From assembly GCF_000009625.1 (NCBI RefSeq), contig NC_002678.2:3380001-3444000 (forward strand): DNA of 64,000 bases, in the 5' to 3' direction. Source of the DNA: Mesorhizobium japonicum MAFF 303099. GTDB lineage: Bacteria; Pseudomonadota; Alphaproteobacteria; Rhizobiales; Rhizobiaceae. Below, in pieces: positions 17,974 to 29,695 of this stretch. Each line of letters opens with the position of its first letter. Within the stretch, counting starts at the first letter, position 1. A program made the position numbers and the translations under genes. Under the pieces are notes generated by a model. It was given only the letters and a program-made list of their open reading frames with translations. It was not told where the DNA came from and did no database searches.

Positions 17974-18749
17974 ACCCGTCGCTCCACCATCATCTTCTTG
18001 ATCTCGGCGATCGCCTTGGCCGGGTTCAGGCCCTTGGGGCAGGTCTGCGCGCAGTTCATGATGGTGTGGCAGCGATAGAGCCGGAACGGGTCTTCGAGAT
18101 TGTCGAGCCGCTCGCCCTTGGCCTCGTCGCGGCTGTCGATCAGCCAGCGATAGGCCTGCAAGAGGGTTGCCGGACCGAGATAGCGGTCGCCGTTCCACCA
18201 ATAGCTCGGGCACGAGGTCGAACAGCAGGCGCACAATATGCACTCGTAGAGCCCGTCGAGCTTCTCGCGGTCCTCATGGCTCTGCAACCATTCCTTGGCC
18301 GGCTGCGGCGACACCGTCTTCAGCCACGGCTCGATCGAAGCATGCTGGGCGTAGAAATTGGTGAGGTCGGGCACCAGGTCCTTGACCACCTGCATATGCG
18401 GCAGCGGGTAGACTTTGACCGCACCGGAAATGTCGTCGCAGCCCTTGGTGCAGGCCAGCGTGTTGGAGCCGTCGATGTTCATGGCACAGGAGCCGCAAAT
18501 CCCTTCGCGGCAGGAGCGGCGCAAGGTCAGCGTCGGGTCGATCTTGTTCTTGATCCACAGCAGCGCGTCGAGCACCATCGGCCCGCAATCGTCCATGTCG
18601 ACGAAATAGGTGTCGATGCGCGGGTTCTCGTCATCGTCCGGCGACCAGCGGTAGATGCGGTATTCCCGCAGATTTGTGGCGCCTTCCGGCTTCGGCCAGG
18701 TCTTGCCCTGCTGGATCTTCGAATTCTTGGGGAGCGTGAGTTCGACCAT
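17970..18749 (-). CDS. sdhB: Succinate dehydrogenase iron-sulfur subunit
   Basis: The 259-residue subunit carries the 2Fe-2S cluster motif ([16 protein letters not shown]) and the 4Fe-4S ligands in [19 protein letters not shown]. The 3Fe-4S region is [23 protein letters not shown]. It passes electrons from SdhA flavin to ubiquinone in complex II at the inner membrane. Its start codon overlaps the DUF3052 gene stop (TAATG), so it is the last conserved gene of the sdhC-sdhD-sdhA-DUF3052-sdhB operon. Confidence 0.97.
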   Translation of the reverse strand: MVELTLPKNSKIQQGKTWPKPEGATNLREYRIYRWSPDDDENPRIDTYFVDMDDCGPMVLDALLWIKNKIDPTLTLRRSCREGICGSCAMNIDGSNTLACTKGCDDISGAVKVYPLPHMQVVKDLVPDLTNFYAQHASIEPWLKTVSPQPAKEWLQSHEDREKLDGLYECILCACCSTSCPSYWWNGDRYLGPATLLQAYRWLIDSRDEAKGERLDNLEDPFRLYRCHTIMNCAQTCPKGLNPAKAIAEIKKMMVERRV

Positions 18750-19186
18750 TACCTCAGGTCCTTTCGGATGACGAGCTTCAGCCCGGACCAGACTTCATTC
18801 ACGGCGGCGACCTTGACGTCGACAAGGTCGCGCTTGAGCGCTTCGGTGCGCACGACACCCTCGGTGACGTCGGTCGGCACTTTCGAGGCCTTCTTCGGCC
18901 ACGACACCCAGACCATGCCGTCGCGCTTGATCGCCGCCTCGACATCGCCAAGGCGATCCTCGATCTCGGTGCGCTGCCGGGTGAAGGCGTGCACCGCGTC
19001 GTATCTTTGATGGCTGCCCGAAATGTCAGACCATTCGGTCAGCCGGTCGACCTTTGCGAAATCGACGGCGCCGGCCAGTTCGTCGAGCTCCGGCGGCAGC
19101 GCGATGAAAGCGGCAGTCATGCCGTCCCTCAGGCCGAGCTTGGCCGGAAGGGGCTTGCCGGAATATCCCGTGGCCGCCGGCGCCAT
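18749..19186 (-). CDS. DUF3052 family protein within the sdh operon
   Basis: The 145-residue protein begins [17 protein letters not shown] and ends with [18 protein letters not shown] and [21 protein letters not shown], the pattern of DUF3052. The family's biochemical role is not known. It sits between sdhA (2-bp gap) and sdhB (1-bp overlap), so it must be co-transcribed and probably coupled with complex II genes. This placement suggests, without proof, a link to succinate dehydrogenase assembly or regulation. Confidence 0.85.
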   Translation of the reverse strand: MAPAATGYSGKPLPAKLGLRDGMTAAFIALPPELDELAGAVDFAKVDRLTEWSDISGSHQRYDAVHAFTRQRTEIEDRLGDVEAAIKRDGMVWVSWPKKASKVPTDVTEGVVRTEALKRDLVDVKVAAVNEVWSGLKLVIRKDLR

Positions 19187-19188
19187 CG

Positions 19189-21024
19189 TCAGTACACCCT
19201 GGCCTTGGGCGCGATCTTGGCGAGGCTGATGCCGCCGTCCTTCTCGGCCAGCAGCGGCTCGGTGTGCACCGGCCGGTAGCTGAGCGTCACCTTGCCGTCT
19301 TCGCTCACCCTGGCCAGCGTGTGCTTGCGCCAGGCGGCGTCGTCGCGCGCGGAAAAGTCTTCACGGGCATGCGCGCCGCGGCTCTCCTTGCGTGCCTCGG
19401 CGCTATAGACGGTGGTGATGGCGTTGGCCATCAGGTTTTCCAGCTCCAGCGTCTCGACCAGGTCGGAGTTCCAGATCATCGAGCGGTCGAACACCTTGAT
19501 GTCCTTGAGCTCGCCCCAGATCTGCGAAATGCGCTTGCAGCCGTTCTCCAGCGATTCCTGCGTGCGGAACACGGCGGCGTCTTCCTGCATCGCCTTCTGC
19601 ATCTTCTCGCGCAGCACGGCCGTCGGCGTCGAGCCATTGGCGTGGCGCAGCCCGTCGAAGCGATCCATGATCTTCTCGACCGAGGCTTCGTTGGGTGACG
19701 GGATCGCCGATTTGCGGTCGATGACCTGGCCGGCGCGGATTGCCGCGGCGCGGCCGAACACGACGAGATCGATCAGCGAGTTCGAGCCCAGCCGGTTGGC
19801 GCCATGCACCGAGGCGCAGCCGGCCTCGCCGACCGCCATCAGCCCGGGTGACACCTTGTCGGGGCTGCGCGTCGTCGGGTTCAGCACCTCGCCCCAGTAG
19901 TTGGTCGGCACGCCGCCCATATTGTAGTGCACCGTCGGCAGCACCGGGATCGGCTCCTTGGTGAGGTCGACGCCGGCGAAGATCTTGGCCGATTCCGAAA
20001 TGCCGGGCAGCCGCTCGTGCAGCACGGCCGGATCGAGATGGTCGAGATGCAGGAAGATATGGTCCTTCTTCTTGCCGACGCCGCGACCCTCGCGGATCTC
20101 CAGCGTCATGCAGCGCGAGACGACGTCGCGCGAGGCAAGGTCCTTGGCCGACGGCGCATAGCGCTCCATGAAGCGCTCGCCCTCGGAATTGACGAGATAG
20201 CCGCCCTCGCCGCGCGCGCCTTCGGTGATCAGGCAGCCGGCGCCGTAGATGCCGGTCGGATGGAACTGCACGAATTCCATGTCCTGCAGCGGGAAACCGG
20301 CCCGCGACGCCATGCCGCCGCCGTCGCCGGTGCAGGTGTGCGCCGAGGTGGCCGAGAAATAGGCGCGGCCATAGCCGCCGGTCGCCAGCACCACCATCTT
20401 GGCCGAGAAACGGTGGATGGTGCCGTCGTCGAGGTTCCAGGCGACGACGCCGGTGCAGGTGCCATCCGGCTCCATGATCAGGTCGAGGGCGAAATACTCG
20501 ATGAAGAACTGTGCGTTGTTCTTCAGCGACTGGCCGTAGAGCGTGTGCAGGATCGCGTGGCCGGTGCGGTCGGCGGCGGCACAGGTGCGCTGCACCGGCG
20601 GGCCTTCGCCGTAATTCATCATGTGGCCGCCGAACGGCCGCTGGTAGATCTTGCCCTCTTCGGTGCGCGAGAACGGCACGCCATAGTGCTCGAGCTCGTA
20701 GACCGCGGCCGGCGCTTCGCGCACCAGATATTCCATGGCGTCGACATCGCCGAGCCAGTCCGACCCCTTGACGGTGTCGTACATGTGCCACTGCCAGGAA
20801 TCGGGACCCATATTGGACAGCGAAGCGGCAATGCCGCCTTGCGCGGCCACCGTGTGCGAGCGCGTCGGGAACACTTTGGTGATGCAGGCGGTGCGCAGGC
20901 CCTGTTCGGCCATGCCGAGCGTGGCACGCAGGCCCGCACCCCCGGCGCCGACCACCACCACATCGAATTTGTGGTCGACAAAATTATAGCCTGCCATTTT
21001 GGCTGATTTCGCGTCCTTGGCCAA
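19189..21024 (-). CDS. sdhA: Succinate dehydrogenase flavoprotein subunit
   Basis: The 611-residue subunit has the FAD fold ([20 protein letters not shown]) and the flavin-attachment region [16 protein letters not shown], whose His binds FAD covalently. It also has [21 protein letters not shown] and the substrate-site [19 protein letters not shown]. The C-terminal [11 protein letters not shown] region is standard. It oxidises succinate to fumarate in the TCA cycle on the cytoplasmic face of complex II. Spacing to sdhD is 1 bp. Confidence 0.98.
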   Translation of the reverse strand: MAKDAKSAKMAGYNFVDHKFDVVVVGAGGAGLRATLGMAEQGLRTACITKVFPTRSHTVAAQGGIAASLSNMGPDSWQWHMYDTVKGSDWLGDVDAMEYLVREAPAAVYELEHYGVPFSRTEEGKIYQRPFGGHMMNYGEGPPVQRTCAAADRTGHAILHTLYGQSLKNNAQFFIEYFALDLIMEPDGTCTGVVAWNLDDGTIHRFSAKMVVLATGGYGRAYFSATSAHTCTGDGGGMASRAGFPLQDMEFVQFHPTGIYGAGCLITEGARGEGGYLVNSEGERFMERYAPSAKDLASRDVVSRCMTLEIREGRGVGKKKDHIFLHLDHLDPAVLHERLPGISESAKIFAGVDLTKEPIPVLPTVHYNMGGVPTNYWGEVLNPTTRSPDKVSPGLMAVGEAGCASVHGANRLGSNSLIDLVVFGRAAAIRAGQVIDRKSAIPSPNEASVEKIMDRFDGLRHANGSTPTAVLREKMQKAMQEDAAVFRTQESLENGCKRISQIWGELKDIKVFDRSMIWNSDLVETLELENLMANAITTVYSAEARKESRGAHAREDFSARDDAAWRKHTLARVSEDGKVTLSYRPVHTEPLLAEKDGGISLAKIAPKARVY

Positions 21025-21025
21025 C

Positions 21026-21424
21026 TCAGCCTCCGAATGCCAGCTTGAGCAGGGCGAAGATCGAGGCGACGCCGACCGCTACAGTGAAAAATGTGTTGAG
21101 CGCGATCGTCGCCAGCTTCAGGCCTTCGCTGGTGATGTAATCCTCGATGATCACCTGCATGCCGAGCCGCATATGGATGAGCCCGGAGATCAGCACCAGG
21201 GCCAGCATCAGCCCCACGAACGGATTGGCGAGCGCCGCGCGCACTTCCGCATAGCCGGCGCCGTTGAGCGCGATCAGGAACCCGACGAAGAACAGCGTCA
21301 GCGGGATGTTGGCGATGGCGGTCAGGCGCTGGCGCCAGAAATGGCCGGTGCCCTCGCGGGCGGAGCCGAGTCCGCGGACTTTCGCCAGCGGCGTGCGCAT
21401 GTCGGTACTGTTCTTGCCGCTCAT
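21026..21424 (-). CDS. sdhD: Succinate dehydrogenase membrane anchor subunit SdhD
   Basis: The 132-residue protein has three membrane helices. [20 protein letters not shown] and [17 protein letters not shown] include the haem-ligand His region typical of SdhD. With SdhC it binds haem b and ubiquinone. It starts two bases after the sdhC stop. Confidence 0.93.
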   Translation of the reverse strand: MSGKNSTDMRTPLAKVRGLGSAREGTGHFWRQRLTAIANIPLTLFFVGFLIALNGAGYAEVRAALANPFVGLMLALVLISGLIHMRLGMQVIIEDYITSEGLKLATIALNTFFTVAVGVASIFALLKLAFGG

Positions 21425-21426
21425 GA

Positions 21427-21846
21427 TCAGGCTCCTCGCGCCATGTAGCCGGCGATCCAGATCAGCAAGGTGAGCAGGACCGAGCCGACAAGCGTCGCCC
21501 AGGCAATCTTCGAGGCCGTGTGCTTTTCGAGGCCGGCGCCGGTATCCCAGACCAGATGGCGCACGCCGCCCAGCATGTGGTGCATCAGCGCCCAGGTGTA
21601 GCCGAACAGGATCAGCCGGCCGAGCCAGGTGCCGAAGGCCCAGTTGACCCAGTCGAAGGTCGCCTGAGAGCTCGCCGCCGCCATCAGCCAGATCGCGACC
21701 AGCAGTGTGCCGAAATAAAGCGCCCCGCCGGTGATGCGATGGATGATCGACATCGTCATCGTGATCGGCGGCCGGTAGATCGTCAGGTGCGGCGAAAGCG
21801 GCCGTTCACGTCTGGCGAATTCGCGGGTGGCTGGTGATTTGCTCAT
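21427..21846 (-). CDS. sdhC: Succinate dehydrogenase cytochrome b556 subunit SdhC
   Basis: The 139-residue protein has RPLSPHLTIYRPPITMTMSI then IHRITGGALYFG, the SdhC family signature. It has three helices, and HHMLGGVRHLVWD supplies the haem-ligand His. The start at 21846 (MSKSPATREF) is preferred over the longer frame to 21945. It is the first gene of the sdh operon; a family B palindromic repeat lies in its upstream region. Confidence 0.94.
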   Translation of the reverse strand: MSKSPATREFARRERPLSPHLTIYRPPITMTMSIIHRITGGALYFGTLLVAIWLMAAASSQATFDWVNWAFGTWLGRLILFGYTWALMHHMLGGVRHLVWDTGAGLEKHTASKIAWATLVGSVLLTLLIWIAGYMARGA

Positions 21847-21870
21847 GGCTCCCCCAGGTTCGGCGTCTTC

Positions 21871-21972
21871 GTGCATGTCGCCCAAAAGTGACCTCGGTTT
21901 TGGGAGGGCGGCATGCACAAACCAAGAATCCAAAGCGCGTCGCATGAATCCGTTTCGGCGCGACGCGCTTTA
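21871..21972. repeat. Composite palindromic repeat, family B (copy 1), upstream of sdhC
   Basis: Two parts: a palindrome GTGCATGTCGCCCAAAAGTG with GGTTTTGGGAGGGCGGCATGCAC, then a hairpin AAAGCGCGTCGCATG facing GGCGCGACGCGCTTTA. The same two-part unit recurs at 22873-22962 and 55795-55898, and its first half at 53268-53317. It lies 25 bp before sdhC. The rest of the 21847-22192 gap (about 21973-22192) probably contains the sdh promoter, but I cannot pick out a clear -35/-10 pair. Confidence 0.8.
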
Positions 21973-22192
21973 GCCGCAGGTGAAAATGCGGCATCGCCGC
22001 TTCCGGTTGCGACTTCGGACAGCCGGTTTCTAATGCTCTTTTTGCACCGCGTCAAAGCCAGAAAACCGTTTCGAAAACGTAATTTAGTCTGACTAAAAGG
22101 CAGCTCGGGGCTTCAATCGATTAGGGGTGGATTACCCAAAGCCGGCTCGATATCGCTGCAGTGCAGCATACGCTACTTCTTGGCCATGCGGC

Positions 22193-22633
22193 CTAGCGCT
22201 TGCAGGTCTGCGGCGTCGAGCCCCTCTTCATCACCAGCGCCTCACGCCCGTCGATCACGATTGCGTTATGCGTGGCGGCTTCCTGGTAACGGCTGGACTG
22301 GTTGGCGGGCGACGCGGCAAACTCTTCGGTCGCACCATTCGGCTCGATCACACGCAACGACGAGCCAAGATTCTGAATGGTGATGGCGCTGCCATTGCCG
22401 CATCCATAGGTCGCCGTACCTACCATGGATCGCGGCGCGGTGAGATCGGTGGTGATCTTGGTTGGCGGTGCTGGAGGCGCGGATGCCGATGGCGCCGCGG
22501 ATGCGACGGACTGCTGAGCCGGCGCAGGCGAGACGATATTGGCCGCCTTCGGCGCGCCATCCTGCGGCACACAGGCCGCAAGGATAGCAAGCAACGGGAA
22601 AACGGACACCCAAACCGTCCGGCGTAGCGCCAT
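22193..22633 (-). CDS. Lipoprotein, MliC-like (lysozyme-inhibitor fold candidate)
   Basis: The 146-residue protein has a lipoprotein signal (PLLAILAACVPQ, lipobox LAAC with Cys at about 21). A low-complexity Ala/Ser/Pro linker precedes a small domain. The domain reads TATYGCGNGSAITIQNLG, then SSRYQEAATHNAIVIDG, then REALVMKRGSTPQTC, the spacing seen in MliC/PliC membrane-bound lysozyme inhibitors, with a Cys pair. The lipid anchor is clear; the inhibitor role is inferred from this pattern only. Confidence 0.6.
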   Translation of the reverse strand: MALRRTVWVSVFPLLAILAACVPQDGAPKAANIVSPAPAQQSVASAAPSASAPPAPPTKITTDLTAPRSMVGTATYGCGNGSAITIQNLGSSLRVIEPNGATEEFAASPANQSSRYQEAATHNAIVIDGREALVMKRGSTPQTCKR

Positions 22634-22872
22634 ATGCTGTCCTCCCCCCGCGGCAGACTAGCCACGATGCTGCGCCAAGATCAAGGTTGCCCCGAGATCA
22701 CCCTCGGATCCATTCGATGCCGGCCGCGATGGTGCCGCCAAGCATGGCCGAATGATGGCTATCGGGTTTTCCCTCCAGTCGGAAATTAACCATGTTTGAC
22801 AAGACATCGCCGCGCAACGCGCCGGCCTCTTAACAAAGGTTAAGAAAAGGTTAATTTCTGATTCGAGGAGCC

Positions 22873-22962
22873 ATGCATGTCGCCCAAAAGTGCGTCAGCG
22901 GTTTTGGGGCAACGACATGCATCCAAACAAGTAATCAAAAAGCGCGTCTCGACGCGCTTTGG
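22873..22962. repeat. Composite palindromic repeat, family B (copy 2)
   Basis: ATGCATGTCGCCCAAAAGTG pairs with GGTTTTGGGGCAACGACATG, followed by the hairpin AAAGCGCGTCTC and GACGCGCTTTGG. It ends 24 bp before an exported-protein gene. The rest of the 22634-22985 gap holds an AT-richer stretch near 22780-22860 and no gene. Confidence 0.8.
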
Positions 22963-22985
22963 CCTCTAACCATCGGGAAGACGCC

Positions 22986-23348
22986 ATGCGTTCGAACTCA
23001 AGCAGATCACGCCTCTCGGCGCTCATGGTGGCGGTTTCGCTCGCCGGGCTGGCGACGCCCACGCTGGCCAATGGACGCCACCAGGATCGCGTCTATGCCG
23101 ATTCCTTCGGCAATCTCGTCATCGACAGCGCCGCCGGCTACAAGCGGATCATCGTGGGCGAAGGCAAGCTGGCCAAGAAGCTGGCTGACTACACCAGCGC
23201 CGGCCAGCCCAAAGTGATCTACCAGAACGAATCCGACGAGATTTCAGGCTACAGCGATTGCTACCGGCCACCGGTCTTCGTCAAAGGCCGCAGCTACATG
23301 TACGGGCTTTCCGACGGCGAGATGCCCGAACTCAGCCCCTGTCGCTAG
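22986..23348 (+). CDS. Exported protein of unknown function
   Basis: The 120-residue protein has a Sec signal (SALMVAVSLAGLATPTLANG, cleavage near residue 29). The mature domain contains DRVYADSFGNLVIDSAAGYKR, IIVGEGKLAKKL and a C-terminal Cys pair (SDCYRPP, LSPCR). I do not recognise the family. The start at 22986 follows GGAAGACGCC, a modest ribosome site; an ATG at 22959 lies inside the preceding repeat and is less likely. Confidence 0.65.
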   Translation: MRSNSSRSRLSALMVAVSLAGLATPTLANGRHQDRVYADSFGNLVIDSAAGYKRIIVGEGKLAKKLADYTSAGQPKVIYQNESDEISGYSDCYRPPVFVKGRSYMYGLSDGEMPELSPCR

Positions 23349-23408
23349 GACAGCTCACCGTTTCACGGAAACGGCGAAGGAGGCATCAGGATGACGATTC
23401 GACCGACG

Positions 23409-24620
23409 TCATCCTGACCGGGAATTGATGACGATCGCGCTGGACGACCACTCGCCTCCCGGCCCGGCCGAGACACGGACGCAGTCGCGCCCGGCATTCT
23501 TTGCCAAATAGAGCGCCTCGTCGGCGCGGCGCATGAGATCGGCGATGGTTTCACCGGTATGAAGTTCGGCAACCCCGAAACTCGCCGTGCAGCGATTGTC
23601 CGCCGGCAGCCCGCCAATGGGCAGCGCGCCGAACGCGCTGCGCGTGCCTTCGGCGAACAGCCGGGCGGCGGCGAGATTGGTTCCCGGCAGGATGATGGCG
23701 AATTCCTCGCCGCCGATGCGGCCCGCGACATGGTGCCCGGCGGCGGCTTCGCGCAGGAAACCGGCAAAGGTCTCGATCACCCGGTCGCCGGAGGCATGGC
23801 CGAAATTGTCGTTGATGCTCTTGAAATGATCGAGATCGGCGATGACCAGCGCGACCGGCACGCCTTGCCGCATGGCGCCAAGCACGGCCTGCTCGGCCTG
23901 GCGCGTGAAGGCGCCGCGATTGAGCAGTCTGGAAAGCGTATCGGTCTCCGATCTCGACGTCACTTCGGCCAACACATCGCGGACCAGGATGGCCAGCGTC
24001 AGCAGCGCCATGGCCAGGGCAAAGACGGTGCCGAGCGATTGCGACACCAGCGCGTAGCTGCTTTGCAGATAGGCCTGCGGATTGGCGCCCCAGCCGCCGA
24101 GCGCATGCGCGATGAACGGCTTTGAAGCGAACTGCACAGCGCTGGCGGCGAGCACCGCCATCAGGATGCGATCGAGCCGGCCACGCCTTTGCCTGGACGA
24201 CCAGACGATGGCCAATCCGACCAGTTGCATGACGGCATAGGGGAGCTGGTAGGCCATCATGCGGGCCAGCGACTGGCGCGGCAGGTCCTGGACGAAATAG
24301 ACGACGATGGTGGCGGCGACCAGGAACAACAGCATCGACGACCATGGCGGCGCCACGCCGTATTTGCGGGCCAGTCCGACGTTGAAGGCTATTGTTGCGC
24401 CAAGGAAGACCGCGAAGGCGGTAACCACCGGCAGCAGGGCATCGCTGAAGGCGGGAATGCTGAATTCGATCGCCGAATAGACCATGCCCAGGACATAGCC
24501 GGAAGCAAACCAGCGCGCCGGGGCGCGGCCGACATCATGAAACGCGACCGCCATGAAGGATGCCGCCAGCAGGCCGGCAACCGACAGGTTGATCAACAGG
24601 ATGAAGTTCGCGCCGCTCAT
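23409..24620 (-). CDS. Membrane diguanylate cyclase (GGDEF)
   Basis: The 403-residue protein has about six membrane helices (1-220) and a GGDEF domain (about 230-395). The domain shows DTLSRLLNRGAFTRQAEQ, ADLDHFKSINDNFGHASGDRVI and an intact GRIGGEEF active site. It should make cyclic-di-GMP from two GTP. The RxxD inhibitory I-site expected five residues before GGEEF is absent. A paralogue with the same layout lies immediately upstream on the same strand (24695-25891), so the pair arose by tandem duplication. Confidence 0.88.
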   Translation of the reverse strand: MSGANFILLINLSVAGLLAASFMAVAFHDVGRAPARWFASGYVLGMVYSAIEFSIPAFSDALLPVVTAFAVFLGATIAFNVGLARKYGVAPPWSSMLLFLVAATIVVYFVQDLPRQSLARMMAYQLPYAVMQLVGLAIVWSSRQRRGRLDRILMAVLAASAVQFASKPFIAHALGGWGANPQAYLQSSYALVSQSLGTVFALAMALLTLAILVRDVLAEVTSRSETDTLSRLLNRGAFTRQAEQAVLGAMRQGVPVALVIADLDHFKSINDNFGHASGDRVIETFAGFLREAAAGHHVAGRIGGEEFAIILPGTNLAAARLFAEGTRSAFGALPIGGLPADNRCTASFGVAELHTGETIADLMRRADEALYLAKNAGRDCVRVSAGPGGEWSSSAIVINSRSG

Positions 24621-24694
24621 CTCTTTCGCACCCCGCGCCTTAGCTAAACACCGACGGGCGAAAAAGACGTTAACGTGGGCTGGGACGCACGGCT

Positions 24695-25891
24695 TCAGCC
24701 GGCCCTGGACGGCTCCGGCACGACCAGCGTTTCGGGCCGTTCATAGGACAGGCGCACGCTGTCGCGGCCGTTTTTCTTGGCCTTGTAGAGCGCCTCGTCG
24801 GCACGCCGCATCAGCGGCTCCAGCGCTTCCTCGCCGCTGCGGGCCGCCACGCCGAAACTGGCGGTGACCTTGGTGCCGGCGGGAAGCCCGTCGACGCCGC
24901 CGGCCGAGTAGAGCGTGCGCACCGCCTCGGCGAACAGCCGCGCGGCGGCGAGATCGGTCAACGGCAGGAGCACGGCGAACTCCTCGCCGCCGATGCGTCC
25001 GGCAGCGCCGCGCGCGCCGGCGGCCGACCGGAGCTTGGCGGCGAAATCGGCAATCACCCGATCACCGGCGGCATGCCCGTGCACATCGTTGAGCGCCTTG
25101 AAATGATCGAGGTCGGCCAGCACCAGCGCGACCGGGAACCTGGCCATTGCGCAGTGTCGCAGAAGCTGGGCCGCGCGCTCCTCGAAGCCGCGCCGGTTGA
25201 GCAGGCCCGAGAGCGGATCGGTATGCGTCTCGGCCTTCAGCGCCTTCATCACGTCGAGGGCCGCGGCGGTGAACAGGCAAAGCGCGATCAGCAGCGACAG
25301 CAGCGCATGCGACAGCAGCGCCGTCGTCCAGTAGGAGGAGCTGTAGAACCCGTCATAGCTGGTGAACGGCCCGTGCGCGATGACGACGACAAGGGTGCGC
25401 ACGAAGAAGTTGAGGCCCGACAGCAGCGACAGCACGAACAGGATTTTCTCGCTCGGGCCGTTGTTGCGCACCGGTCGCAATTCGGCGCCGATCAGAAGGC
25501 TGAGACCCCCGAAGGCGAAATTCATCGCCAGGATACGCCAGGTGAGATCCGGCGCCACGAACAGGAACCAGCAGAACGAGGCCAGTCCACCACCGGCCAG
25601 CACGCCGATCCCGACATAGGGCACCTTGCGGCCATAGCGGGCGACGATGGCGCCCGACAGGCAGCAGCCGGCAATGGCGAAGCAGATGTTGGACACCAGC
25701 TTGGTCAGCACCATGCCGATGGGCAAGGTGAAATACTGGAACAGAAAGCCCGGTGCCGAAGCACAGTAGCTGAGCGCCAGCACGGCCAGATAGGGGCGGT
25801 GGCGCTGATAGGCCCATAGCACGAAGAAGGCCGCGCCGAGGGCCAGCGCGATCGTCGGATTGAGCAGCGCTATCAACAGGCCGGTGTCCAA
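24695..25891 (-). CDS. Membrane diguanylate cyclase (GGDEF), paralogue
   Basis: The 398-residue protein has a membrane region of about six helices and a C-terminal GGDEF domain. Motifs are DPLSGLLNRRGFEERAAQ, ADLDHFKALNDVHGHAAGDRVIADF and GRIGGEEFAVLLP. The start codon is TTG (MDTGLLIALLNPTIALALG). As in its neighbour, no RxxD I-site precedes GGEEF. It probably makes cyclic-di-GMP in response to an unknown signal sensed through the membrane domain. It is similar to the downstream gene across the catalytic domain. Confidence 0.88.
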   Translation of the reverse strand: MDTGLLIALLNPTIALALGAAFFVLWAYQRHRPYLAVLALSYCASAPGFLFQYFTLPIGMVLTKLVSNICFAIAGCCLSGAIVARYGRKVPYVGIGVLAGGGLASFCWFLFVAPDLTWRILAMNFAFGGLSLLIGAELRPVRNNGPSEKILFVLSLLSGLNFFVRTLVVVIAHGPFTSYDGFYSSSYWTTALLSHALLSLLIALCLFTAAALDVMKALKAETHTDPLSGLLNRRGFEERAAQLLRHCAMARFPVALVLADLDHFKALNDVHGHAAGDRVIADFAAKLRSAAGARGAAGRIGGEEFAVLLPLTDLAAARLFAEAVRTLYSAGGVDGLPAGTKVTASFGVAARSGEEALEPLMRRADEALYKAKKNGRDSVRLSYERPETLVVPEPSRAG

Positions 25892-25988
25892 AGGACGGTG
25901 ACTTCCCCTCGCTTGACGTCAGGGAAGAGCTTAGAGCGCAAGCCCAAACAAGCGGTTAAGCGCGGCCGAATATGCGGACCGCGTGAAT

Positions 25989-26024
25989 GAAAAAGACCCC
26001 GGAACCGCAATGCGGTCCGGGGTC
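25989..26024 (-). terminator. Rho-independent terminator of leuC
   Basis: On the minus strand the stem GACCCCGGA/TCCGGGGTC with a 12-nt loop that can itself pair (CCGCA/TGCGG) is followed by TTTTTC. It lies about 30 bp after the leuC stop. Confidence 0.85.
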
Positions 26025-26054
26025 CGGCAGTCATCGGAACGTGTGGACCGGAGG

Positions 26055-27464
26055 TTACTTCCAATCACGGATGTCGACGAAGTGGCCGGCGATCGCCGCC
26101 GCCGCCGCCATGGCCGGCGACACCAGATGGGTGCGGCCCTTGAAGCCTTGCCTTCCCTCGAAATTGCGGTTCGAGGTCGAGGCACAGCGTTCATGCGGCT
26201 TCAGCCTGTCGTCGTTCATGGCCAGGCACATCGAGCAGCCCGGCTCGCGCCAGTCGAACCCGGCGGCGAGGAAGATCTTGTCCAGACCCTCGGCTTCCGC
26301 CTGTTCCTTGACCAGGCCGGAGCCCGGCACGATCATGGCGTTGACGCGCGGATTGACGGTCTTGCCCTCGATCACCTTGGCGGCGGCGCGCAGATCCTCG
26401 ATGCGGCCATTGGTGCAGGAGCCGATGAAGACGCGGTCGAGCGCGATATCGGTGATCTTGGTGCCCGGCGTCAGGCCCATATAGTCGAGCGCGCGGATCT
26501 TTGAGGTGCGTTTGTTCTCGTCCGTGATCTCTTCCGGATTGGGAACGACGCCCTGCACCGAAACCACATCCTCGGGCGAGGAGCCCCAGGACACGATCGG
26601 CGGCAGCTTGGCCGCGTCGAGCACGATCACCTTGTCGAAATGCGCGCCTTCGTCGGACTGCAGCGTCTTCCAGTAGGCGAGCGCGGCATCCCAGGCCGCG
26701 CCCTTCGGCGCGCGCGGCTTGTCCTTGACATAGGCGAAGGTGGTCTCGTCGGCGGCGATCAGGCCGGCGCGCGCACCGCCCTCGATCGACATGTTGCAGA
26801 TCGTCATGCGGCCTTCCATCGACAGCGAGCGGATCGCCTCGCCGGCATATTCGATGACATAGCCGGTGCCGCCGGCGGTGCCAATCTCGCCAATGATGGC
26901 CAGGATGATGTCCTTGGCGGTGACGCCTTCCGGCAGCTGGCCGTCGACACGCACCAGCATGTTCTTGGCCTTGCGCTGGATCAGCGTCTGCGTCGCCAGC
27001 ACATGCTCGACTTCCGAGGTGCCGATGCCGTGCGCCAGCGCGCCGAACGCGCCATGCGTCGACGTGTGGCTGTCGCCGCAGACGATGGTCATGCCGGGCA
27101 AGGTAAAGCCCTGCTCCGGGCCGATGATGTGGACGATGCCCTGGCGGATATCGTTCTCGGAATAATATTCGACGCCGAAGTCCTTGGCGTTCTTGGCCAG
27201 CGCCTCGACCTGGATGCGGCTTTCCTCGTTCTTGATGCCGAACTTGCGCTCGGGCGAGGTCGAGACATTGTGATCGACCACGGCCAGCGTCTTTTCCGGA
27301 TGGCGGACCTTACGGCCGCTCAGGCGCAGGCCTTCGAAGGCCTGCGGGCTGGTCACTTCATGGACGAGGTGGCGGTCGATGTAGAGCAGGCAGGTGCCAT
27401 CGTCCTGGCGGTCGACGACGTGGTCGTCGAAAATCTTGTCGTAGAGGGTGCGCGGTGCGCTCAT
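26055..27464 (-). CDS. leuC: 3-Isopropylmalate dehydratase large subunit
   Basis: The 469-residue aconitase-family enzyme isomerises 2- to 3-isopropylmalate in leucine synthesis, together with LeuD, which is not in this window. The 4Fe-4S ligands are visible: [13 protein letters not shown] (Cys near 350) and [10 protein letters not shown] (Cys near 410 and 413). Further motifs are [27 protein letters not shown] and [10 protein letters not shown]. Length is standard. A terminator follows it and the IS-split repeat lies beyond its 5' side. Confidence 0.96.
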   Translation of the reverse strand: MSAPRTLYDKIFDDHVVDRQDDGTCLLYIDRHLVHEVTSPQAFEGLRLSGRKVRHPEKTLAVVDHNVSTSPERKFGIKNEESRIQVEALAKNAKDFGVEYYSENDIRQGIVHIIGPEQGFTLPGMTIVCGDSHTSTHGAFGALAHGIGTSEVEHVLATQTLIQRKAKNMLVRVDGQLPEGVTAKDIILAIIGEIGTAGGTGYVIEYAGEAIRSLSMEGRMTICNMSIEGGARAGLIAADETTFAYVKDKPRAPKGAAWDAALAYWKTLQSDEGAHFDKVIVLDAAKLPPIVSWGSSPEDVVSVQGVVPNPEEITDENKRTSKIRALDYMGLTPGTKITDIALDRVFIGSCTNGRIEDLRAAAKVIEGKTVNPRVNAMIVPGSGLVKEQAEAEGLDKIFLAAGFDWREPGCSMCLAMNDDRLKPHERCASTSNRNFEGRQGFKGRTHLVSPAMAAAAAIAGHFVDIRDWK

Positions 27465-27710
27465 GTGCGTAAATCCGTCGATATGAGAATGGGAAGAGTG
27501 TAACGCCGCAAGCCCTAGGCCCGGCGAAAGCGGCCTAGCTAAGTCGGCTGGTCAAAGCGCCGCAGACGCGCGCGGAGAAGCGCGACGGCAGGCGTTTTCT
27601 GTCCTGCAGCACGAACCCCTTGTAGGCCGGATCGCCAAAAAGCTCTTCCATGGCGTGGCTCATACCAATGTTTTGGCTTTTCGGCAATTGCGGCGTGGCG
27701 GTGCGCAGCT

Positions 27711-27810
27711 TCCCTTCTCCCCTCGCGGGAGAAGGTGGATCGGCGCGCAGCGCCGAGACGGTTGAGGGGTGGGTGACGGAGTGCCGTCGGCGCCAAGCTG
27801 GAGCACCCCT
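27711..27810. repeat. Host intergenic palindromic repeat, left part, split by the IS
   Basis: It starts TCCCTTCTCCCCTCGCGGGA and ends GGAGCACCCCT at the IS junction. The right part (28948-28997) read on the minus strand starts TCCCTTCTCCCCCTGTGGGA. Joining the two parts at the junction restores symmetry: TTGAGGGGTG in the left arm faces the reconstructed GATGAGGGGTG, which exists only across the junction. Confidence 0.8.
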
Positions 27811-29645
<1,835 letters not shown>

Positions 29646-29695
29646 GAGACCTCCCTCGATGTCGACAGGATCGTAACCCTGTCTGCGTCCCAAGA

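Noticed and set aside
22127..22627. A 166-codon plus-strand frame
   Set aside because: It is antisense to the lipoprotein gene, which has a convincing lipobox.
27535..27663. A 42-codon minus-strand frame (MSHAMEELFGDPAYK...) upstream of leuC
   Set aside because: The residue pattern looks protein-like, but there is no ribosome site at either Met and its upstream part merges into the palindromic repeat. Too little to call a gene.
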